Assembly (NCBI GenBank): GCA_030824835.1
Contig: JAPJRA010000323.1
Span: 1 to 5,273 of the forward strand
Length of the DNA stretch: 5,273 bases
Source of the DNA: Geminicoccaceae bacterium
GTDB taxonomy: Bacteria > Pseudomonadota > Alphaproteobacteria > Geminicoccales > Geminicoccaceae
Direction: 5' to 3'
Shown here piece after piece: positions 1 through 4,844 of this stretch (position 1 is the first letter of the stretch; every line of letters begins with the position of its first letter). Under the pieces are notes generated by a model. The model searched no databases. It was not told the origin of the DNA and saw nothing but the letters and a program-made list of their open reading frames with translations. Position numbers and translations under genes: made by a program.

Positions 1-127
1 CAGCCACGAAGTCGACGATCGCCGACCTCGCGGCACCCTCCCGCCACGACGGAAGATCCGCGGCCGATGCGGCGTGCCAGACAAGGGAGGCCAAGACCGC
101 CGCAACCGCGCTTCTCAAACTCCGCAA
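1..127 (-). CDS. HAD-family hydrolase, exported, N-terminal part (gene runs off the window)
   Basis: The minus strand carries 42 open codons from a TTG at 127-125 to the window edge. The product begins with two arginines among the first residues (MRSLRS), then a hydrophobic stretch (AVAAVLASLVWHAASAA) that reads as a Sec signal peptide with likely cleavage after ASA or AA. The mature start, DLPSWREGAARSAIVDFVA, matches the opening I know from a family of secreted HAD phosphatase-like proteins (pattern D-PLPSWN-G-AK-AI-DFV), whose catalytic DNDGT motif comes a few dozen residues later, outside this window. TTG is preferred because a GGGAG sits 7 nt upstream and no ATG in this frame gives the signal peptide. 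The TTG at codon 4 is an alternative start. It lies 64 bp downstream of the sulfatase on the same strand; in related genomes this HAD type is often next to sulfatases. The substrate is unknown. The family call rests on recall of the N-terminal pattern only. Confidence 0.68.
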   Translation of the reverse strand, partial: MRSLRSAVAAVLASLVWHAASAADLPSWREGAARSAIVDFVA

Positions 128-134
128 TGCTGAT

Positions 135-139
135 CTCCC
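135..139 (-). promoter_or_regulatory. Ribosome binding site of the HAD gene
   Basis: GGGAG on the minus strand lies seven bases before the TTG at 127-125. It decides the start, since the reading frame has no ATG near the signal-peptide N-terminus. Confidence 0.6.
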
Positions 140-150
140 AAGCAGGTCGG

Positions 151-186
151 GCGGCCTGCCATGCGGAAGGCCGCGCCGACGTCGGC
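151..186. repeat. Two adjacent inverted repeats between sulfatase and HAD gene
   Basis: Positions 151-157 (GCGGCCT) pair perfectly with 168-174 (AGGCCGC) around a 10-nt loop. Directly next to this, 175-186 is a perfect 12-bp palindrome (GCCGACGTCGGC). In the minus-strand transcript the palindrome begins five bases after the sulfatase stop and the hairpin ends a dozen bases before the HAD ribosome binding site. No T-run follows either, so this is not a standard intrinsic terminator. Partial attenuation, an mRNA-stabilising 3' structure or a protein site are all possible. Confidence 0.45.
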
Positions 187-191
187 AGAAG

Positions 192-1754
192 TCATTGGGC
201 GCCGGAAGGTCCCGACAACTGCTCCATCACTTGGTCGAGGCTGAAGCTCGCCGCCTTCTGGCGCGGGGGGAACTCCTTGAACGTGGCCAGGAACTTGGCG
301 ACGTAGGCCTGCGCTGGAACCAGCGCATAGGCGTGGTCGAGCATCCAGTCATAGTAGGTGTTCGAGGTGATCTCCGCCCTCTCATAAGGATCGCGGCGCA
401 GGTTCTCGATCAGCGGCGTGCGCAGCGGCACGAACGGATCCATCCAGACGCGCAAGGTCCCTTGGGTCTTCTGCTCCATGAAGACGATCTTCCAGTCCTG
501 ATAGCGCAGCGCGGTCAGGTCGCCGTCGTCGGAGAAGTAGAAGATGTCCTTGCGCGGCCCGACCTCCGACTCGCCGGTGAGCAGCGGCAGCATGTCGTAG
601 CCGTCGAGGTGCACCTTGTAGCTCTTGCCCGCCAGCTCCGTGCCCTGCAGCAGCTGGTCCGTGATCTGCGCATTGCCCGCCATGTCGGCGAAGGTCGGCA
701 GCCAGTCCATGTGATGGACGATCTGGTTGGTCACGGAACCCGGCTGGATGTGCCCGGGCCAGCGCACCATCGCCGGCACGCGCCAGCCGCCCTCCCAGTT
801 GGTGTTCTTCTCGCCGCGGAACGGCGTCGCCGCCGCGTCGGGCCAGGTGTTGTAATGGGGCCCGTTATCGGTCGAGTAGAACACGATCGTGTTGTCGGCG
901 ATGCCGAGATCGTCGACGGCCTTCAGCAGCTTTCCTACCGTCATGTCGTGCTCGACCATGCCGTCGGCATATTCGTCCTGCCCCGAGATGCCGCGCAGCT
1001 CCGGCTTGACGTGGGTGCGGAAGTGCATGCGCGTGCCATTCCACCAGACGAAGAACGGCTTCTTGGCCTCGACCTGCTCCTTGATGAAGCCGACCGCCCG
1101 GTCCGACGTCTCGTCGTCGATCGTCTCCATGCGCTTCCTGGTCAACGGGCCGGTATCCTCGATCCGCTGCGTGCCATCGGGATTGGCCCAGGAATGGATC
1201 ACCCCGCGCGGGCCAAACTTCTCGCGGAAGGCCGGGTCCTTGGGATAGTCGGCATCCTCAGGCTCCTCCTCGGCGTTGAGGTGGTAGAGGTTGCCCAGGA
1301 ACTCGTCGAAGCCGTGCATGGTCGGCAGGAACTCGTCCTTGTCGCCCAGGTGGTTCTTGCCGAATTGGCCGGTGGCGTAGCCCTGCTGCTTGAGCACGGT
1401 GGCGATGGTCGGGTCCTCGGCGCGCAGGCCGATATCGGCACCCGGCAGCCCGACCTTGGAGAGGCCGGTGCGGAACACGCTCTGGCCGGTGATGAAGCTC
1501 GACCGGCCGGCGGTGCAGCTCTGCTCGCCGTAGTAATCGGTGAAGATCATCCCTTCCCTGGCGATCCGGTCGATGTTCGGCGTGCGGTAGCCGACCAGCC
1601 CCATCGTGTAGGCGCTGATGTTGGACTGGCCGATATCGTCGCCCCAGATCACCAGGATGTTGGGGCGCTGCTCCTGGGCTTTAGGCTCTTGAGCAACGAA
1701 GGATGCTGCCATGAATGCTAGGGCCATCGTCAACAAACGAAAGTTCAGCGACAT
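192..1754 (-). CDS. Sulfatase (arylsulfatase family), exported, formylglycine type
   Basis: It hydrolyses sulfate esters, probably in the periplasm, releasing sulfate. The 520-residue protein starts with a signal peptide (hydrophobic roughly residues 7-21, mature region from about 22-30). The alkaline-phosphatase-fold sulfatase motifs follow in order: metal-binding D39-D40 in the WGDDIG segment; C80-T-A-G-R84, with C80 the residue converted to formylglycine; GKNHLG (K133, H135), where most relatives have GKWHLG; H244 in the MHFRTH segment; D296-N297 in STDNG; and K315 in GEKNTNWEGGWRVP. All key residues are present, so the enzyme should be active if a formylglycine-generating enzyme is encoded elsewhere. 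ATG 1754 is supported by AGGGAG 8 nt upstream (1763-1768). The HAD gene lies downstream on the same strand, and the remnant of another arylsulfatase ends 58 bp upstream. The true substrate cannot be read from the sequence; an aryl, alkyl or carbohydrate sulfate is possible. A long open frame on the opposite strand (195-1721) is a high-GC shadow. Confidence 0.95.
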   Translation of the reverse strand: MSLNFRLLTMALAFMAASFVAQEPKAQEQRPNILVIWGDDIGQSNISAYTMGLVGYRTPNIDRIAREGMIFTDYYGEQSCTAGRSSFITGQSVFRTGLSKVGLPGADIGLRAEDPTIATVLKQQGYATGQFGKNHLGDKDEFLPTMHGFDEFLGNLYHLNAEEEPEDADYPKDPAFREKFGPRGVIHSWANPDGTQRIEDTGPLTRKRMETIDDETSDRAVGFIKEQVEAKKPFFVWWNGTRMHFRTHVKPELRGISGQDEYADGMVEHDMTVGKLLKAVDDLGIADNTIVFYSTDNGPHYNTWPDAAATPFRGEKNTNWEGGWRVPAMVRWPGHIQPGSVTNQIVHHMDWLPTFADMAGNAQITDQLLQGTELAGKSYKVHLDGYDMLPLLTGESEVGPRKDIFYFSDDGDLTALRYQDWKIVFMEQKTQGTLRVWMDPFVPLRTPLIENLRRDPYERAEITSNTYYDWMLDHAYALVPAQAYVAKFLATFKEFPPRQKAASFSLDQVMEQLSGPSGAQ

Positions 1755-1762
1755 TGGACTGA

Positions 1763-1768
1763 CTCCCT
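1763..1768 (-). promoter_or_regulatory. Ribosome binding site of the sulfatase
   Basis: AGGGAG on the minus strand lies eight bases before the ATG at 1754, in agreement with the start that gives a complete signal peptide. I found no convincing -35/-10 pair in the 58-bp gap upstream (1755-1812). Confidence 0.6.
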
Positions 1769-1812
1769 GGCTTGCCTTGAAAATTTGGTGGTGGCCTGAT
1801 TGACGAGCCTTC

Positions 1813-1996
1813 CTAGTTGAGATCGATCACCACCCTGTTGATGGTTCCGGTGAATGCGAATGGCGGGTCATGGCTGTTGGCCGGCGGCGCGCCGGTGTCC
1901 TCGCCGAACCCGGGCGTATCGAGCCCGCAGCGCGCCGGCACCCATGTCGATCTCGACCGGGCCGATCCGTTCGTCGTTGGCGACCGACAATGGCCA
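1813..1996 (-). pseudogene. C-terminal remnant of a second, long-form arylsulfatase, frameshifted
   Basis: On the minus strand, 1941-1813 encodes VPARCGLDTPGFGEDTGAPP, then a short spacer, then PPFAFTGTINRVVIDLN and a TAG stop. This is the end of the C-terminal domain of the long (about 750-800 residue) arylsulfatases, which typically finish with a V-P-x-R-F-x-x-D-x-x-x-x-G-x-DTG-x-P stretch followed by PFxFTGTIxxVxIDL. Just upstream, in another frame, 1990-1943 reads LSVANDERIGPVEIDM, which fits the preceding strand of the same domain (V-x-x-x-R-V-G-x-V-x-I). Removing one G near 1942 joins the two frames. The sulfatase active-site domain is absent, so this is only a fragment of perhaps 60 codons. 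It lies on the same strand as the intact sulfatase and 58 bp before it, so the locus once had tandem sulfatase genes. A single sequencing error could explain the frameshift but not the missing N-terminal 700 residues. Confidence 0.65.
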
Positions 1997-2376
1997 GGCC
2001 GATTGCCGAGGCGGACACGGCCGACAGACATGCGTTTGCTGATGACCGGGGACAATATCGGGGCGACGACAGGCCCAGCGCCGTGAATGCGGCAGCCGAC
2101 ATCTAGGCGAGCACGCGCACGTTCTGATGGGCAAGTGGTCCGACGCGAGCGCTGGAGACCCGTGCGCCGTACCGCGCGCGTGGCTCGCCTGCGCTGTTCG
2201 CCCAGCAGAAGATCGCCGCCAGACACTCAAATAGCCAAAACGCCGCGAGAGTACCGATCCCGTATGCAGCGCCGATTGGCGTGGCTTGCGGTAGAGTAAC
2301 CTGCCTGAGCATGAGCGCGAGAAGCGCCAGAATCAGTGCGATAAAGAAAACAGCTGGCCCAGCTCCATCCCAATAT
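1983..2376 (-). pseudogene. Decayed multi-pass membrane protein, possibly DMT/EamA-type transporter
   Basis: Minus-strand translation gives a hydrophobic run in one frame at about 2355-2170: two membrane segments around a polar link, including FFIALILALLALMLRQ, PIGAAYGIGTLAAFWLF and CLAAIFCWA. After a TAG at 2105-2103 the same frame gives MSAAAFTALG (2102-2073). The next frame continues PVVAPILSPVISKRMSV, and the first frame resumes at about 2012 with ASAIGLAIVG. Read together, the last three pieces look like the end of an EamA/DMT domain (pattern A-A-x-x-T-A-L-x-P-V-x-A-x-L, then G-E-R-L-S, then G-L-A-L-x-x-A-G). That needs one base shift near 2073 and an opposite one near 2020. The piece then abuts the arylsulfatase tail at about 1985-1996. 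Choosing frames after the fact inflates the likeness, so the family is tentative; an SMR-type protein is the main alternative for the upstream half. No intact start with a ribosome binding site is visible. Confidence 0.35.
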
Positions 2377-2543
2377 TGCCGATAAGCGTCGCGAGGGCAC
2401 GACGTGGCGCGATCGGATCGGACCAACCACACACGCAGCTGGCGTCCTCATGCGTTGCTTCCTCCCCTATACGACCGGGTGGTCGGCCCCATAGCTGGCC
2501 GCGCCGGGCAAGCAACGGCGCCGGCACGACTCGATCTTGCGCC
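2377..2543. other. Non-coding stretch between gene wreckage and the regulator leader
   Basis: I find no convincing gene here. Frames on both strands are open but give basic, arginine-, proline- and alanine-rich peptides without family resemblance, as expected of random high-GC sequence. An in-frame extension of the regulator back to 2404 crosses it but would add 66 residues unlike anything in Crp/Fnr proteins. It may hold the distal promoter of the regulator or more eroded sequence from the adjacent pseudogenes. Confidence 0.5.
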
Positions 2544-2571
2544 TTCGATAGCTTATGAACCTCCAATCGAA
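2544..2571. promoter_or_regulatory. Inverted repeat upstream of the regulator, possible operator
   Basis: TTCGAT at 2544-2549 is mirrored by ATCGAA at 2566-2571. The half-sites are centred 22 bp apart, close to two helical turns, which suits a dimeric regulator. A TATGAA (2554-2559) between the arms could be a -10 element, but no good -35 stands at the right distance. A 6-bp repeat of this kind can arise by chance. Confidence 0.25.
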
Positions 2572-2572
2572 A

Positions 2573-2590
2573 GCACAGCTTTGTGCACAA
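2573..2590. promoter_or_regulatory. Overlapping palindromes at the translation start region of the Crp/Fnr gene
   Basis: TTGTGCACAA at 2581-2590 is a perfect 10-bp palindrome whose last two bases are the start of the AAGGAGG ribosome binding site. In addition GCACA (2573-2577) can pair with TGTGC (2582-2586) around a 4-nt loop, so two mutually exclusive structures are possible. It could be an autoregulatory operator or an RNA fold that affects ribosome access. Confidence 0.3.
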
Positions 2591-2595
2591 GGAGG
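2589..2595 (+). promoter_or_regulatory. Strong ribosome binding site that sets the regulator start at TTG
   Basis: AAGGAGG is a full match to the anti-Shine-Dalgarno core. The ATG at 2596 follows it with no spacer and so cannot be used efficiently, whereas the in-frame TTG at 2602 has an ideal six-base spacing. This makes TTG 2602 the probable start. Confidence 0.7.
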
Positions 2596-2601
2596 ATGAT
2601 T

Positions 2602-3285
2602 TTGTCGGCGCTTGCCGAAGCCAGGCGGCGGGCCTCGGAGCTTGGATGGCTGTCACGGCAGCCAGCGGCATTCCGTGACCGAGTTCTGGCACGGTGCGAG
2701 CTGCGCACCTACGAGATCGGCGACAATGTCTACCGCCTCGACGATCCGCCGGGCGGGATCTTCGGTCTCACCGCCGGTTTCGTCGACGTCCTGCTCGGAT
2801 CAAGCCATTTTCCTCCGTTCCTGGCGTTCGTCGGCCGTGCCGGCTGGTGGGTCGGCGAGGCGGCCGCCATCACCGGCACCCCACGTCGCTCCCAGGTTCA
2901 TGCGCGGACGAAGGCGCAGATGCTCCATCTGTCGGCCGTGCAGCTCGAGGCGCTCGCGGCCGAGGATGCGAGCACCTGGCGTCGCATCGCCCAGCTCACC
3001 GTGTCCCACCTGGACAACGCGCTGGCGCTGGCCGCGACGCTAACCCAGCATGACCTGCGCAATAGAGTCCTGGCCACCCTCCACCGGCTGGCGGGAGCGC
3101 TGGCGGAGAAGGACGAGTGGATCTCCCTGCCCTGCCTGCAGAGCGAGATCGCGGAGATGGCCGGCCTGTCGCGCAACAGCGTGGGCCCGGTCATGCGCGG
3201 GCTGGCCCGTGAAGGTCTGGTGCAGGCGTCGCGCGGCGTTGTCCGCTATAGCCCGATGAGGGTGCAACGGGCGCTGTCCCTGTAG
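2602..3285 (+). CDS. Crp/Fnr-family transcriptional regulator
   Basis: This is a cytoplasmic DNA-binding regulator of 227 residues from TTG 2602, the usual length for the family. An N-terminal beta-roll sensor domain (about residues 32-118, with RTYEIGDNVYRLDDPPGGIF and VGEAAAITGTPRRS) is followed by a long dimerisation helix (about 120-152) and a winged helix-turn-helix (about 177-215, with IAEMAGLSRNSVGPVMRGLA). The E86 to R96-S97 spacing equals that of E72 and R82-S83 in E. coli CRP, so the phosphate-binding cassette is partly kept. By my hand alignment, the residues at the CRP T127/S128 positions are A and L, so cAMP itself is doubtful. No FNR-type cysteine cluster is present. In the recognition helix R191-N192 and P196 stand where CRP has R180-E181 and R185, so its DNA site should differ from the CRP consensus. 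It stands alone between pseudogene remnants (opposite strand) and a convergent tRNA gene. Its targets are unknown; the palindromes in its leader hint at autoregulation. Confidence 0.92.
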   Translation: MSALAEARRRASELGWLSRQPAAFRDRVLARCELRTYEIGDNVYRLDDPPGGIFGLTAGFVDVLLGSSHFPPFLAFVGRAGWWVGEAAAITGTPRRSQVHARTKAQMLHLSAVQLEALAAEDASTWRRIAQLTVSHLDNALALAATLTQHDLRNRVLATLHRLAGALAEKDEWISLPCLQSEIAEMAGLSRNSVGPVMRGLAREGLVQASRGVVRYSPMRVQRALSL

Positions 3286-3359
3286 CTGCCAGTGCCCCAT
3301 TGCCGGTTTGCCGACACCGATTGCCCGGGACATCATCGCGTTCATGGACGCTCGCGCTT

Positions 3360-3386
3360 CGGCAGGGGCAGGACATGCCGGCTTTT
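3360..3386 (+). terminator. Weak candidate terminator downstream of the regulator
   Basis: CGGCA (3360-3364) pairs with TGCCG (3376-3380) around an 11-nt loop, and TTTT follows two bases later (3383-3386). A flanking GC/GC pair could extend the stem past a 2-nt bulge. The short stem and T-run make this weak, and it lies about 75 bp past the stop codon. Confidence 0.25.
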
Positions 3387-3419
3387 GCCAGCCCGCTCGG
3401 GTGCTTGCGGGCAGCTGGC
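3387..3419. repeat. GC-rich hairpin abutting the tRNA-Ser 3' end
   Basis: GCCCGC (3391-3396) pairs with GCGGGC (3407-3412) around a 10-nt loop. Outer bases GCCAG and CTGGC (to 3419) lengthen the stem past a small bulge and include the bases encoding the tRNA CCA end. In the tRNA transcript it lies directly 3' of the mature tRNA and is followed by AAAA, not U's, so it is not a classic terminator. It may guide 3' processing or factor-dependent termination. Confidence 0.35.
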
Positions 3420-3503
3420 GGAGGGAGCGGGATTTGAACCCGCGAGGAGTTGCCCCCAACACGCTTTCCAGGCGTGCGCCTTAAACCGCTCGGCCATCCC
3501 TCC
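3416..3503 (-). tRNA. tRNA-Ser (anticodon GGA), CCA encoded
   Basis: The gene lies on the minus strand. The acceptor stem GGAGGGA (3503-3497) pairs with TCCCTCC (3426-3420), followed by discriminator G (3419) and an encoded CCA (3418-3416). The D region has TGGCCGAGCGGTT. The anticodon stem CACGC/GCGTG encloses the loop CTGGAAA with anticodon GGA at 3469-3467, reading UCC and UCU serine codons. A long class-II variable arm (GGGG, loop GCAA, CTCC) and a T arm GCGGG-TTCAAAT-CCCGC complete the fold. The long variable arm together with the GGA anticodon makes tRNA-Ser certain. It is transcribed on its own from a promoter just downstream of the glycerate kinase stop codon. Confidence 0.96.
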
Positions 3504-3516
3504 TGAGCGCGGCCGG

Positions 3517-3545
3517 AACATAGCCACGCGATTTCCCGGCCGCAA
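3517..3545 (-). promoter_or_regulatory. Sigma-70 type promoter of tRNA-Ser
   Basis: On the minus strand a -35 element TTGCGG (3545-3540) is separated by exactly 17 bp from a -10 element TATGTT (3522-3517). The tRNA 5' end follows 13 bases later, which allows a leader of about six nucleotides for RNase P to remove. It lies within the 66-bp gap between the kinase stop codon and the tRNA. Confidence 0.5.
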
Positions 3546-3569
3546 CCTCGGTGTGCGACCTCTGCCCGG

Positions 3570-4835
3570 CTAGGCTTCCGGCAGCACCAGCACGGCGCGG
3601 AAGTCGTTGACGTTGGTGAGCGTCGGGCCGGTGACCACCTGGTCGCCCAGGGCCTCGAACAGGCTGTGCGCGTCGTTGCGGTCCAAGGTCGCGTGCGGGT
3701 CGAAGCCGGCGGCGCGGGCGCGCGCCAGCGTGTCCGGCGTCACCAGCGCACCCGCCACCTCCTCCGCCCCGTCGATGCCGTCCGTGTCGCCGGCCGTGGC
3801 CCAGACGTCCTGCAGCCCGCCCAGGGCCACGGCGAGGCCCAGCAGATACTCGACGTTGCGGCCGCCCCGGCCGTCGCCGCGGACGGTGACCGTGGTCTCC
3901 CCGCCGGACAGCAGCACGGCAGGTGCGGCCAGCGGCTGGCCGTGCCGGCGCACCGAGCGGGCGATGCCGGCCATCACCTGGCCGACCTCGCGCGCCTCGC
4001 CCTCGATCGCGTCGCCGAGCAGCAGCGGCGTGACGCCGGCCGCGCGCGCCACCGCGGCCGCGGCCTCGAGGCTGAGCTGGGGTGCCGCGATCAGGCGGAC
4101 CTCGCCGCCCGCCAGCCGCGGATCGCCGGGCTTGGGCGTCTCGGCGGTGGCGGTGCCAAGATGCCGGCGCACGCTCTCCGGCAGCTCGATGCCATAGCGG
4201 CCGAGAATGGAGAGCGCATCGGCGGTCGTGGTGGGATCGGCCACGGTGGGGCCGCTCGCGATGATTGCCGGATCGTCGCCCGGCACGTCGGAGATCAGGA
4301 GGGTCACCACCCGCGCCGGGTGGGCCGCCGCCGCGAGCCTGCCGCCCTTGATCGCGGAGAGATGCTTGCGCACGCAGTTCATCTCGTCGATCGAGGCGCC
4401 GGAGCGCAGCAGGGCGCGGTTGACCGCCTGCTTGTCGGCGAGGGTGAGCCCGTCCGGCGGCAGCGTCAGCAGCGACGAGCCGCCGCCCGAGATCAGGGCC
4501 AGGACCAGGTCGTCGGCGGTGAGACCCTGCACCAAGTCCAGGATGCGCGCGGCCGCGGCCCGGCCGGCCTCGTCCGGCACCGGATGCGCCGCCTCGACCA
4601 CCTCGAGCCGCTGGCAGGGCGCGCCGTGGCCGTAGCGGGTGACGATCAGCCCCTCGAGCTCGCCCGGCCAATGGCGCTCCAGCGCGAGGCCCATGGCCGC
4701 CGACGCCTTGCCGGCGCCGACCACGACGGTGCGGCCCCGGGGCGGGTCCGGCAGGTGCGCCGGCACGACGGTGGCGGGGTCGGCCGCCGCCACCGCGGCG
4801 TCGAACAGCGATCGGAGGAGCTGGCGCGGGTCCAT
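3570..4835 (-). CDS. ttuD: Glycerate 2-kinase (type 2, DUF4147-MOFRL family; formerly called hydroxypyruvate reductase)
   Basis: It phosphorylates D-glycerate with ATP to 2-phosphoglycerate in the cytoplasm, feeding glyoxylate- or tartrate-derived carbon into lower glycolysis. The 421 residues match the usual length. The N-terminal domain (about 1-240) shows VVVGAGKASAAMG (38-49), AHPVPDEAG (83-91), LISGGGSSLL (114-123, a phosphate-binding glycine loop), NCVRKHLSAIKGGRLA (153-168) and ISDVPGDDPAIIASGPT (181-197). The C-terminal MOFRL domain has LLSGGETTVTVRGDGRGGRN (308-327), AGDTDGIDG (348-356) and TGPTLTNVNDFR (402-413). ATG 4835 lies nine bases after the stop of the upstream tartronate-semialdehyde reductase, so the two are almost surely one transcript and probably translationally coupled; the site before the ATG is weak (GAGCGG). 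Enzymes of this family were named TtuD and mis-annotated as hydroxypyruvate reductase, but kinase activity is the accepted role. I see no missing motif. Confidence 0.94.
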   Translation of the reverse strand: MDPRQLLRSLFDAAVAAADPATVVPAHLPDPPRGRTVVVGAGKASAAMGLALERHWPGELEGLIVTRYGHGAPCQRLEVVEAAHPVPDEAGRAAAARILDLVQGLTADDLVLALISGGGSSLLTLPPDGLTLADKQAVNRALLRSGASIDEMNCVRKHLSAIKGGRLAAAAHPARVVTLLISDVPGDDPAIIASGPTVADPTTTADALSILGRYGIELPESVRRHLGTATAETPKPGDPRLAGGEVRLIAAPQLSLEAAAAVARAAGVTPLLLGDAIEGEAREVGQVMAGIARSVRRHGQPLAAPAVLLSGGETTVTVRGDGRGGRNVEYLLGLAVALGGLQDVWATAGDTDGIDGAEEVAGALVTPDTLARARAAGFDPHATLDRNDAHSLFEALGDQVVTGPTLTNVNDFRAVLVLPEA

Positions 4836-4844
4836 GGGTGCCGC

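Noticed and set aside
67..306. A 79-codon plus-strand frame at the left edge
   Set aside because: It overlaps the HAD and sulfatase genes on the other strand, lacks a ribosome site and has no family resemblance.
195..1721. A 508-codon open frame on the plus strand opposite the sulfatase
   Set aside because: It mirrors the sulfatase codons in high-GC DNA, has no recognisable domain, and is rich in R, L, V and A as expected for an antisense shadow.
2404..2601. An N-terminal extension of the Crp/Fnr regulator by 66 residues
   Set aside because: The added segment is unlike Crp/Fnr N-termini and passes through the leader palindromes and the ribosome site, which make sense only if translation starts at 2602.
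2333..2692. A 119-codon minus-strand frame across the regulator leader
   Set aside because: It overlaps the regulator 5' end and reads as random basic sequence; only its last part near 2395-2335 could belong to the membrane-protein debris.
3290..3503. The tRNA-Ser as an integration site for a genomic island bearing the sulfatase debris
   Set aside because: I looked for a second copy of the tRNA 3' end in the window and found none, and there is no integrase gene.
3481..4671. A 396-codon minus-strand frame overlapping the glycerate kinase and tRNA
   Set aside because: It is a glycine/arginine-rich shifted reading of the kinase gene and runs through the tRNA; no real protein looks like this.
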